A DNA stretch of 6,560 bases from CAZNVB01 sp964651495 (lineage in GTDB: Bacteria > Acidobacteriota > Aminicenantia > Aminicenantales > UBA8522), in the NCBI GenBank assembly GCA_964651495.1, contig CAZYWP010000148.1, forward strand, positions 1 through 6,560. Reading direction: 5' to 3'. Below the pieces are notes generated by a model. It did no database searches. It was not told the DNA's origin and worked only from the letters and a program-made list of their open reading frames with translations. The translations under genes and the position numbers were made by a program. Shown here piece after piece: positions 1 through 6,494 of the stretch (position 1 is the stretch's first letter; every line of letters begins with the position of its first letter).

Positions 1-2138
1 CCGTTGACCCAGAAGCGGAACAGCCTCTCGCCCTGGTCGATACGGGGAATGTGGCGGTCCTGGGCGACCATGGGGCCGGAAGGCACGGGGTCAGCCGAGT
101 AGGCTGCCGACCGGATCAGTGACAGGCGCAGCTCGCCGTTGAGAAAGTCGGAGCCGTAGCTACCGTCGTTGATGCAGGTGAGAGCCGCGTCCGGCGCAGC
201 GGAGACCACTGCCACCCATTTCTGGGCGACGGCCTCGTTGCCGTCCGCGGGGAGATCGGCGATGCCGTAGGCGGTCTGACCGATGTAGCGGGCGGCCTTG
301 AGGAGTGTCGGGACGGCCAGCTTGAGCATCTTGTCTTTTTCATTCCACTGGACGCGGAGCTCGATTTCCAGCTCGGTCCCTTTTCGGGGGATCTTGTATC
401 TCTGGAAGATGACCGACCGGCCCCAGCCCAGGACTGCTTCCACGACTGTCCGGACGGACCCGTCTTCGATGACGCGCACCGATTCCGCCGGTCCGGCCGC
501 AATGCCCGAGACCCGGCTGCCCTCATCCGCGGGCAGGAGCGCGAAGGGGCCGGCGAGGTCACGGAATTGCTTCGCCGTCATGGCCCAGGGGTCCGCGTTG
601 TCGTTCATGACCAGAGGCAGGAAGGCATTCTCCGCCAGGAGGTCGATTCCGTCCGCCCGATAGCGGTCCATCAGCCCGGTCCGCGCGTTGATCACGACTT
701 CGAGGTCGTTGGTGAGGAAACGGATCCGGCCGTCTTTTTCCCGGATCTTGGGCTTCGGCCGGGCCGTCCTTTTTTCCAGGCGGCAGACGAAACGGCTGAC
801 CCGGCTGGGGGCCAGTTCGGCCGCGAACACGGCTTTTTTCCGCCACTCGACATTGAGGTTGCTGGCCTCTTTCTCGGGCTGGCTCGGCAGCGGCCGGCCG
901 TCCTGGAAGACCTGGGGGAACATGTATCCGCCCGACCAGTTGATTTCGTAGGGCTCGAACTCGCACTCGAAGATTCCCGGGACCGGAAAGGGGTGGGGAT
1001 TATAGGCGAGAAGCGGGATCTCCCCGTCCTGCGCTTTCGGCTCGGAGTTGGCCAAGGCGAAGAAGGCCCGGGCCTTGAGGCGTGACAGCAGTTCCAGGCC
1101 GTGGTCGAGCCGCCGCAGGGAGGACTCTTCGGCCGGCTGGATCGACGAGCCGGGCAGGATATCATGAAACTGGATAAAGGCCAGGTCGAGGAGCGCTTCC
1201 CCGAGTTCTTCCCTTGGATATTTCATCAGCCCCTGGTAGGACGCCGCGGCGGCCATTTTCTCGGCCAGGAACAGGTCGTTCTCGAGCTGCCGGTGCTTCT
1301 GCTTGATCCGCGCCATGGTGGTGTAGCAGCCCACCGCCCAGGGGTTCATGTCCCCGGAGTGCCGCGGCAGGGCCGCCCTGTTGCGCCGGAGTTCGGAAAA
1401 ATAGGACTCCGGGTTGGAATGCACGATGGCGATGTCTTTTCTCTCCTGCATCAACCCGGCCAACTCGATGAGGTCGGCGCGGTAAGCTCCGCCTCCATGG
1501 TTTCCCACGCCCCAGAGCAGCAGGCTGAGGCTTTTTTTCGGATGGGCGGCGATCCAGTCGAGCACTTTTTTCCGGGCTCCTCCGCCGGACGAATTGTAGT
1601 GGGCGGAGACGCGCGTGGCCATGACCTCAGAACCGTCGTAACCGACCCAGATGAATTCGTCGCCGGGGAGGGCGCAGTCGCTTTGACCCGGCCGGCAAAA
1701 GATATAAGAATCGTAGCCGGCCTTTGCCATAATCTGGACCAACCCCCGGCTGTGGCCGAACGGGTCGAGGTTGGAGGCGGTTCTGACGTCAATGCCGAAT
1801 TTCCGTTGGAAATACCGTTTTCCAAGAAGGATCTGGCGGACGAACGACTCCCCGCTGGGCATGTTGCAGTCGGGCTGAAGGTGCCATCCGCCGAGGATGT
1901 GCCATCTCTTCTGCCTGACCAGCCGCTGGATTTTGCGGAACAGCGCAGGCTCGTATTGTTCCACCCAGCGGTAGAGCACGGCCTCGTTATGGTTAAAGAC
2001 AAACGCGGGGAACTCGTCGCAGAGGGCCGCGGCCGACCGGAACGTCGAGAGCGCCTCGCCGGCGCCTTCTTCCCAGTCCCAGAGCCAGACGGGGTCGAGA
2101 TGGGCGTTGCAGACGAGGTGGATTTTTTTGCCGGGCAT
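1..2138 (-). CDS. GH38 alpha-mannosidase, 3' end cut off by the window edge
   Basis: This reading frame is open without a stop from the ATG at 2138 to the left edge, giving 712 complete codons with the C-terminus missing. It matches glycoside hydrolase family 38, retaining zinc-dependent alpha-mannosidases. The N-terminal catalytic domain (about residues 5-255) contains NAHLDPVWLWDWEEG with zinc ligands H13 and D15. It also has WHLQPDCNMPSGES (85-98), NLDPFGHS (123-130) with D125 as the expected nucleophile and zinc ligand, and GVGNHGGG (210-217) with zinc ligand H214. The helical middle domain carries QFHDILPGSS around 323-332. A beta-rich C-terminal domain follows, and the visible part ends at LFRFWVN, a segment normally some 100-200 residues before the end of such proteins. 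There is no signal peptide, so a cytoplasmic location is inferred. The start is supported by AAGGAG eight bases upstream. The gene follows the barrel glycosidase by 12 bases and is surely cotranscribed. The family is secure; linkage specificity and substrate cannot be read from the sequence. Confidence 0.95.
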   Translation of the reverse strand, partial: MPGKKIHLVCNAHLDPVWLWDWEEGAGEALSTFRSAAALCDEFPAFVFNHNEAVLYRWVEQYEPALFRKIQRLVRQKRWHILGGWHLQPDCNMPSGESFVRQILLGKRYFQRKFGIDVRTASNLDPFGHSRGLVQIMAKAGYDSYIFCRPGQSDCALPGDEFIWVGYDGSEVMATRVSAHYNSSGGGARKKVLDWIAAHPKKSLSLLLWGVGNHGGGAYRADLIELAGLMQERKDIAIVHSNPESYFSELRRNRAALPRHSGDMNPWAVGCYTTMARIKQKHRQLENDLFLAEKMAAAASYQGLMKYPREELGEALLDLAFIQFHDILPGSSIQPAEESSLRRLDHGLELLSRLKARAFFALANSEPKAQDGEIPLLAYNPHPFPVPGIFECEFEPYEINWSGGYMFPQVFQDGRPLPSQPEKEASNLNVEWRKKAVFAAELAPSRVSRFVCRLEKRTARPKPKIREKDGRIRFLTNDLEVVINARTGLMDRYRADGIDLLAENAFLPLVMNDNADPWAMTAKQFRDLAGPFALLPADEGSRVSGIAAGPAESVRVIEDGSVRTVVEAVLGWGRSVIFQRYKIPRKGTELEIELRVQWNEKDKMLKLAVPTLLKAARYIGQTAYGIADLPADGNEAVAQKWVAVVSAAPDAALTCINDGSYGSDFLNGELRLSLIRSAAYSADPVPSGPMVAQDRHIPRIDQGERLFRFWVN

Positions 2139-2146
2139 CGAATTTT

Positions 2147-2152
2147 CTCCTT
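2147..2152 (-). promoter_or_regulatory. Shine-Dalgarno site of the GH38 gene, overlapping the upstream stop codon
   Basis: On the minus strand AAGGAG lies eight bases before the ATG at 2138. Its first two bases are also the last two bases of the TAA stop (2153-2151) of the preceding glycosidase gene. This arrangement suits translational coupling and fixes the GH38 start. A run of seven A residues (T at 2154-2160 on the plus strand) sits just before the stop. Confidence 0.8.
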
Positions 2153-4196
2153 ATTTTTTTCTTCTCCTCGCGAGCGGAGGAATCCAGGCTTTGACACGGA
2201 TATCGGAACGGGGATAGGGGAGACACAGCCCCTCCTCGGCGTACGAAAATCGCCGGCCGTCGACCTCAAACCCAGCCCTTCGGTGGCCGGACTTTTCCAC
2301 CGTCAGGCTGACGCGGACGTCCCGGACCCGGAGAGAGGCGCGATAGCCGGCCAGCCCTTTGAGCAGCCGCGGCCGGAGGCGCAGCCCACCCCATTCCGGC
2401 CGGACACCGACGAGATGATGGAGGAGAAGAATCAGCATCTCCACCCAGTTCCAGGGTACGATCCCGACCTGGGGGTAGGGGGGGACCGGCCGCGGACCAT
2501 AGAACTCGAACCAGGTCCCCGCCCGGGCTCCGGCCGCCCGGCCAAGCCAGCGGAGGACGCGCCGGACCTTCGCCTCCTCGCCAGCTTCCAAATAAGCCCT
2601 GGCGATGAAGAGGGACGGGAACGGCCATGGCCCCGGCGAATCGGGCTCGGAGCTCACATGATAACGCCCGTAGCCTCCGCCCGTCCAGCGTTGATTCCAC
2701 AGCTTCTCGACTTGGAGGAGAGTCCGCGCCGCGAGTTTCGAGCGCGGGGGAATGAACTCCCAGGCGATGGGAAGGACGGTGGATGTGTCCGGGTTGAGGA
2801 AGTGCCGGCCGGGGGAGAAAAGAGGGACGCCGTCCGGCAGCCCCGAGGCCGGGGAAGGATGGACTTCCTCCTGGACTTCTCCCGTGATTTTCCGTCTCTT
2901 GACTAAAACGCCGCCATGGACGAGCCCGAACTGCTGATCGGACAGCATGGCCTTCTTGATCCGCCTGGCTTCTTCCTCCCAGCGCGCGGCCTCGTTTTTT
3001 TTCCCGAGGAGAGCCGCCAGCCGGGCAGCTGCGGAGAGGCCCAGCGAAACCCAGAGCTGATGGGCCAGCTCGATCCCGTCTTCGATGCCGTGGCTGGCGT
3101 GGCGCTCCCAGAATTCACGCCTGTTGTGAAGGAGGCCGGAGGGGGAGTGGCGGAAGACATCGCCCAGCGGAAAATCGGCGGCGGCGGCGACTTTTTTCCA
3201 GAATTTTCGCAGCAGCGCCAGGTCGTTTGTCCAGAGAAGGTAAATTTCAAGGGCGAAGAGGAGCGCCCCGTTCTGGTCGAGCTCACACTCTTCGGCCGGC
3301 CGCCGTTCGCTGGAGTCGATCGTATCCCCATCCGGCGTGACGAACGAGGAGAGGAGGCGGCGGAGAACGGTGCCGGCGAGCTCGAACTGACCGGAGAGGG
3401 TCAAGGCGATGGCGACCATGGACTGGTCCCGCGTCCATTCCCGGTTGTACTGCCAGATGCTCCCGTCGAGCTTTCCCGAAGCGGCCAGGCTGGCCTGGAG
3501 CTGGCAGAGCGAGGTGTCGAAAAAATGGCCGAGCGGGGCGTTAGAAAACCGGACCCGGGCAGCCTTCCGCCAATACCGTCGGGCCTCATCCGCGATGGAC
3601 GGGCGGCCGCTCCAGGATGCGTTCACCCTTTTTTGTCCCGGCTTTCCGGCAAGCCGGTATTCGACGAAAAGCCTTTTTCCGGTCCCTGGAGCGAGAGAGA
3701 GACGGCGGCTGAGCGCTTGGTCCCGTATCCCCGTCCGAACCACTGCCCTGATCGCATCGCGGCCCCGGTTTTTGAGCGCGATCTCACGGACGATCCTGGG
3801 CCGTTGCCGGTCGGGACAGAAAAAAGTTTCGCTAATGGCCAGCTGCGAAGCCTGCCAGGCGACCTTCACGGCCGGCAGGCCGTCTTGCCGCAGCCACCGC
3901 GCTTTCACCTTGCCCGGCCGGGGAGAATGGGCGCGCCGGTCGATTTCGACCTCGAGGAGAGTCGGTCTCAGCCCGGCCGCCCGGTCGAATGAGAGCGCGC
4001 CTGATTTCGGCCCCAGGCGCTCCGGGTCCATGACCAGGAGCCCGGCCGCCGCTCCCTGCCCTTCTTGGCAGACCTGGACAGCGGCCTGGATTCGTCCGTT
4101 TCCCAGGAAATAGTAATCAACTCCGGGAAGAGTCGTCCACGCATCCGGAGGCCCCGCCCTCGGGTTATCTGCATAGAAGTGCTCTTGGACTTCCAT
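2151..4196 (-). CDS. Six-hairpin (alpha/alpha)6-barrel glycoside hydrolase-like protein
   Basis: The 681-residue protein has the layout of clan GH-L-like glycosidases (GH15/GH63/GH65/GH94 type). It has an N-terminal beta-sandwich (about 25-205), an (alpha/alpha)6 barrel (about 210-600) and a short beta-rich tail. Recognisable segments are WQYNREWTRDQSM (248-260), ECELDQNGALLFALEIYLLW (303-322) and ERHASHGIEDGIELAHQLW (364-382). Others are TGGGYGRYHVSSEPDSPGPW (505-524), VPWNWVEM (580-587) and GVRPEWGGLRLRPRL (597-611), the last being typical of the barrel end in these families. Candidate acid/base residues lie among E305/D307, E372/D373 and E517/D519, but I cannot assign them. No signal peptide or membrane segment is visible, so it is probably cytoplasmic. 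It is the first gene of a two-gene operon with the GH38 alpha-mannosidase, which suggests a shared mannose- or glucose-containing substrate. The ATG at 4196 has no convincing Shine-Dalgarno, but a strong promoter ends just upstream, suggesting a leaderless message. The exact GH family and substrate are unknown. Confidence 0.85.
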   Translation of the reverse strand: MEVQEHFYADNPRAGPPDAWTTLPGVDYYFLGNGRIQAAVQVCQEGQGAAAGLLVMDPERLGPKSGALSFDRAAGLRPTLLEVEIDRRAHSPRPGKVKARWLRQDGLPAVKVAWQASQLAISETFFCPDRQRPRIVREIALKNRGRDAIRAVVRTGIRDQALSRRLSLAPGTGKRLFVEYRLAGKPGQKRVNASWSGRPSIADEARRYWRKAARVRFSNAPLGHFFDTSLCQLQASLAASGKLDGSIWQYNREWTRDQSMVAIALTLSGQFELAGTVLRRLLSSFVTPDGDTIDSSERRPAEECELDQNGALLFALEIYLLWTNDLALLRKFWKKVAAAADFPLGDVFRHSPSGLLHNRREFWERHASHGIEDGIELAHQLWVSLGLSAAARLAALLGKKNEAARWEEEARRIKKAMLSDQQFGLVHGGVLVKRRKITGEVQEEVHPSPASGLPDGVPLFSPGRHFLNPDTSTVLPIAWEFIPPRSKLAARTLLQVEKLWNQRWTGGGYGRYHVSSEPDSPGPWPFPSLFIARAYLEAGEEAKVRRVLRWLGRAAGARAGTWFEFYGPRPVPPYPQVGIVPWNWVEMLILLLHHLVGVRPEWGGLRLRPRLLKGLAGYRASLRVRDVRVSLTVEKSGHRRAGFEVDGRRFSYAEEGLCLPYPRSDIRVKAWIPPLARRRKK

Positions 4197-4205
4197 AGAG
4201 GACCC

Positions 4206-4235
4206 ATTATAATGCTTCGTTCATCCTGCCTTCAA
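4206..4235 (-). promoter_or_regulatory. Sigma-70-type promoter of the glycosidase operon
   Basis: Read on the minus strand, TTGAAG (4235-4230) and a perfect TATAAT (4211-4206) are separated by 18 bases. This is close to the housekeeping consensus and stands out in GC-rich DNA. It lies in the only sizeable gap of the window, downstream of a terminator and pointing at the glycosidase gene. The -10 box would place the transcription start near 4200-4199, three or four bases before the ATG at 4196. That leaves almost no leader and no room for a Shine-Dalgarno. Confidence 0.6.
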
Positions 4236-4300
4236 ATAAAAATGAGGAGTGCGGCCGGCGCAGGCGGTCAACTGAAGAGCCGGATATTGAGGAGAAAAGG

Positions 4301-4335
4301 CAAATAAAACAAGGAGGCTCGCTAGGGAGCCTCCT
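4301..4335 (-). terminator. Rho-independent terminator after the small coiled-coil gene
   Basis: A perfect 9-bp inverted repeat, AGGAGGCTC (4312-4320) and GAGCCTCCT (4327-4335), encloses a 6-base loop. On the minus strand it is followed by the T-rich stretch TGTTTTATTTG (4311-4301). The plus-strand side has no comparable T-run, so it acts mainly on minus-strand transcription. It lies 29 bases past the stop of the 84-codon gene and separates the TonB-fusion unit from the glycosidase operon. Confidence 0.88.
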
Positions 4336-4364
4336 GCTTTGGGTATGAGGAAGGTAGGGAGGTC

Positions 4365-4619
4365 TTACATCTTGGTCGAAGCGGAGGAAGCGACATCGGA
4401 GCCCTCTTCTTCATCCATGATCTCGCTCTCGACGCCCAGCAGCTTGGCCGTTCCTTCGTAGATCATCCGGAAGGACTTCTTGGATTCCTGGAGTTCGGCC
4501 AGTTTTTCTCTGACTTTCTGGAGCTCTTTCTCGATGAGTGCGTCAACTCCTTCGAGCTGTTTCTTGGCTTCCTGCATGGTCTTCTTGTAGAGGTCTTCTT
4601 GTTCCTTGCTCAGAGCCAT
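4365..4619 (-). CDS. Small coiled-coil protein coupled to the TonB-fusion gene
   Basis: This 84-residue protein of unknown function is hydrophilic and almost entirely helical in character. Residues 4-49 are rich in K, E, Q and L. L22, I29, V36 and L43 fall at seven-residue spacing with L33 and L40 between them, a heptad pattern indicating a coiled coil. A short segment FRMIYEGTAKLLGV (50-63) follows, then an acidic, serine-rich tail (MDEEEGSDVASSAS, 68-81). There is no signal peptide, membrane helix, cysteine or enzymatic motif. The ATG at 4619 is preceded by AAAGGAG at seven-base spacing, and only four bases separate it from the stop of the pseudo-receiver/TonB gene. Cotranscription and coupled translation are therefore likely, and a terminator follows directly. 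By context it may be an oligomeric partner or adaptor of the TonB chimera; this is inference. I do not recognise a named family. Confidence 0.88.
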   Translation of the reverse strand: MALSKEQEDLYKKTMQEAKKQLEGVDALIEKELQKVREKLAELQESKKSFRMIYEGTAKLLGVESEIMDEEEGSDVASSASTKM

Positions 4620-4623
4620 TCTC

Positions 4624-6483
4624 TTACTCCTTTGTGGATAATTCGCTAAGCTTGAAATTAATGTCTATCGGTTTCCAGACCTTGACGTTGACGCCGTCCT
4701 TCCGCGCGGGCCTGAATTTCCACTGCTTGATGGCAACCTCGGCGGCCCGTTCGAACCCGTGTCCGCCCTTAATGCCCTTGAGAATCTCGGTCCGGACGAC
4801 ATCTCCCGTCTCCGAGATCAGGCTGTTGACCGTCACCGTTCCGCTCAGCCCCATGTTGAGGGCGAGCGGCGGATACTTCGGCTCGATCCTTTTCACCAGG
4901 GCGGGTTGGATTTCAACCTGGTCAAGCGGGACCAGGGCACCGGGCTGGACAGCCGGAGGAGAGGTCGCGGGCTGCTCCGTCTGGGGCGGAGTGATCGTCT
5001 CCGTCGGGATGGAGGCGGAGGGCTCGTCGTTTGGGGGAGGATTCTCCGTCTTCCCGCTCGCCTGCTCCTCCTGGCCGAGGGTGCCGGCCTCCGACGGAGA
5101 TGTCAGGGGCGCCTGGACGGGAGCGATGAATTCCGCCGGGGGCTGGTCTTCTGTCTGGGCCGCCGGTTTCTTGACCGTGGGCCTGGACTCGGGCTGGGCT
5201 GAAACCGGGGGGGTCTTGAGCTCCTCCTGACGCGAGGTAAATTCGGCGGGAAGAGTCGGCTGGAGCGAGGAGACCATGTTACGGGGAGGCTCGCTCGGCT
5301 TTTTTGATTTCAGGACGAAGAACGTGACGCTGGTGGCGATGACTATAACGGCAACCAGGCCTCCGATGACCGCAAAAGAGGCTTTTTTCTTTTGCGGCTC
5401 GGCATATTCGTCGAAATAGACCTTCTTGTCTTTTTCCGGGGCCTTCTCCGGCTCAGCCGGAACCTTGGGCAGGTCATACGGGATTTTGTCGATTTCGATC
5501 AAGGTCTGATCGATGCCGAAAGGCTTTCTCCCGGTGCCGAGGTGGACCCGGGAAGCGGCCGGCGGGATGTTGTTGACGGGTTTCTCCGGGGCCGGGACCT
5601 TTGCTTTGATTTCCTTGGCGAACGGAATTTTAGCCTCCGCCTTGGGCCAGAGATTCGGGATTACGGGAAGGGCCGGCCTGGCCGTCGGCGCCGGTTTCAC
5701 CGCCACCGTCGGCTTTACTGCCGGGGCCGGCTGCGCCGCCGGCTCCACTTTGTGCATTCTCAACCCCGGAATCAAGTCGATCAGCTCTCTCGCGGAGGCC
5801 TCCGGCTTTTTCTTTTTCGCCTCCAGTCCAAGTCCTCCGATCGCTCCCTTGAGCATGGCGTCGATCTGGCTGTCGAGGGTCTCTTTCCGCCCGGTTTTCT
5901 CCCTTACGACCTCTTTCACCTCTTTTTTTATCGGCTTTCCGGCCAGTCCGGAGACGACCTGCTTGAGTTCCCTTTCGATTTCATCCATGTCTTTGTTCAT
6001 TCTCGGCTCTCTCGAGGGGGATTTTGCGGCAGGGATCTCCTTTGCCTGTGGACCGGCGCTCGCAGCCGGAGCGGCCGGCTGCTCTGCCCGGCGGACCGGC
6101 GCCTCCTGGCTCCGGACGAGCAGTTGAAGGATCTTGGCGCGGAGATCGTCCCTGTTCCATGGCTTGGTAAAAAAGGCCGAGGCGCCGTACACCTGCAAAG
6201 CCTCCATCTTACAGGACGGCTCGCGGTAAATTCCCGTCACGACGATGATCGGGACCTTCCTGACAGGATCCTGACTGATTTTTTTGCACAGCTCGAACCC
6301 GTGCAGTTTTGGCAGCATGGCTTCCAGGATAACCAGGTCGAAGTCCTCGGCCTTGAATTTCTCGTAGCCGGCGAGGCCGTCCGTGGCTGTCTCGGCCTGA
6401 AATCCCTCTTCGTAGACGAGGTTGGACAGGGAGGCGAGCGATTCCTCGTCGAAATCCACGAGCAGGATCTTCTTGTCGGTCAT
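4624..6483 (-). CDS. Pseudo-receiver / transmembrane / TonB C-terminal domain fusion protein
   Basis: The 619-residue chimera starts with a CheY-like receiver (about 1-124): KILLVDFDEES, VILEAMLPKLHGFEL, IIVVTG and FFTKPW. T83 and K107 of the active site are present, but the phosphoacceptor position is E54 (codon GAA) and the second Mg-binding acid is F11. A cytoplasmic linker follows, with a helical, lysine/glutamate-rich part (about 161-244), a KP-repeat part (about 250-275) and an island FGIDQTLIEIDKIPYDLP (about 322-339). After a KKK cluster comes one membrane helix (about 369-391), oriented N-terminus in. A Pro/Glu/Thr-rich periplasmic stretch (about 392-522) leads to a TonB C-terminal domain (about 523-612) with EPKYPPLALNMGLSGTVTV and IKQWKFRPA. 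Typical TonB proteins begin with the membrane helix, so the large cytoplasmic part is unusual. It could link cytoplasmic signalling to envelope energy transduction or a trans-envelope machine. The start at 6483 is chosen for its Shine-Dalgarno and for its fit to the receiver; an in-frame ATG at 6501 would add six residues. Partner ExbB/ExbD or receptor genes are not in the window. Confidence 0.93.
   Translation of the reverse strand: MTDKKILLVDFDEESLASLSNLVYEEGFQAETATDGLAGYEKFKAEDFDLVILEAMLPKLHGFELCKKISQDPVRKVPIIVVTGIYREPSCKMEALQVYGASAFFTKPWNRDDLRAKILQLLVRSQEAPVRRAEQPAAPAASAGPQAKEIPAAKSPSREPRMNKDMDEIERELKQVVSGLAGKPIKKEVKEVVREKTGRKETLDSQIDAMLKGAIGGLGLEAKKKKPEASARELIDLIPGLRMHKVEPAAQPAPAVKPTVAVKPAPTARPALPVIPNLWPKAEAKIPFAKEIKAKVPAPEKPVNNIPPAASRVHLGTGRKPFGIDQTLIEIDKIPYDLPKVPAEPEKAPEKDKKVYFDEYAEPQKKKASFAVIGGLVAVIVIATSVTFFVLKSKKPSEPPRNMVSSLQPTLPAEFTSRQEELKTPPVSAQPESRPTVKKPAAQTEDQPPAEFIAPVQAPLTSPSEAGTLGQEEQASGKTENPPPNDEPSASIPTETITPPQTEQPATSPPAVQPGALVPLDQVEIQPALVKRIEPKYPPLALNMGLSGTVTVNSLISETGDVVRTEILKGIKGGHGFERAAEVAIKQWKFRPARKDGVNVKVWKPIDINFKLSELSTKE
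4627..4633 (-). promoter_or_regulatory. Shine-Dalgarno site of the coiled-coil gene inside the upstream coding end
   Basis: AAAGGAG on the minus strand lies in the last codons of the TonB-fusion gene, just before its TAA at 4626-4624. It is seven bases from the ATG at 4619. Ribosomes ending the first gene would be positioned to restart on the second. Confidence 0.75.
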
Positions 6484-6487
6484 TATT

Positions 6488-6494
6488 TCTCCCT
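6488..6494 (-). promoter_or_regulatory. Shine-Dalgarno site deciding the start of the TonB-fusion gene
   Basis: AGGGAGA on the minus strand has its GGGAG core five bases before the ATG at 6483. The alternative ATG at 6501 has only a GAGG eleven bases away. The receiver fold also conventionally begins two to five residues before KILLVD, which agrees with 6483. The site lies within the six extra codons that the longer start would use. Confidence 0.65.

Noticed and set aside
692..1165. Minus-strand open frame overlapping the GH38 gene in another frame
   Set aside because: The GH38 frame is continuous and stop-free through this stretch. The alternative product is Ser/Arg/Pro-rich shadow sequence, as are the other frames at 116-562, 559-966 and 1451-2269.
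2136..2153. The barrel glycosidase and GH38 genes are in the same frame, separated by one TAA and four codons, next to an A7 run; possible readthrough or broken fusion
   Set aside because: The GH38 ATG has its own well-placed AAGGAG site and a normal family start, so two separate proteins are the simple reading. Sharing a frame happens by chance one time in three.
1101..2906. A 601-codon open frame on the plus strand, antisense to both glycosidases
   Set aside because: The minus-strand proteins here have unmistakable GH38 and barrel-glycosidase motifs. The plus-strand product is low in recognisable motifs, rich in Arg, Gly and Pro, and is the mirror of GC-biased codon use in the real genes.
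2916..3992. A 358-codon plus-strand open frame antisense to the barrel glycosidase
   Set aside because: It lies wholly inside a well-supported minus-strand gene, shows no domain motif, and has no convincing ribosome-binding site.
3968..4207. Alternative minus-strand start at 4207, eleven bases before the glycosidase ATG
   Set aside because: It is in a different frame and gives a motif-free 79-residue product overlapping the glycosidase gene; its ATG also overlaps the -10 box.
5513..6127. A 204-codon plus-strand open frame opposite the TonB chimera's linker
   Set aside because: Its Ala/Gly/Ser/Phe-rich product is the complement of the Pro/Lys/Glu-rich linker codons. No initiation signal or domain supports it.
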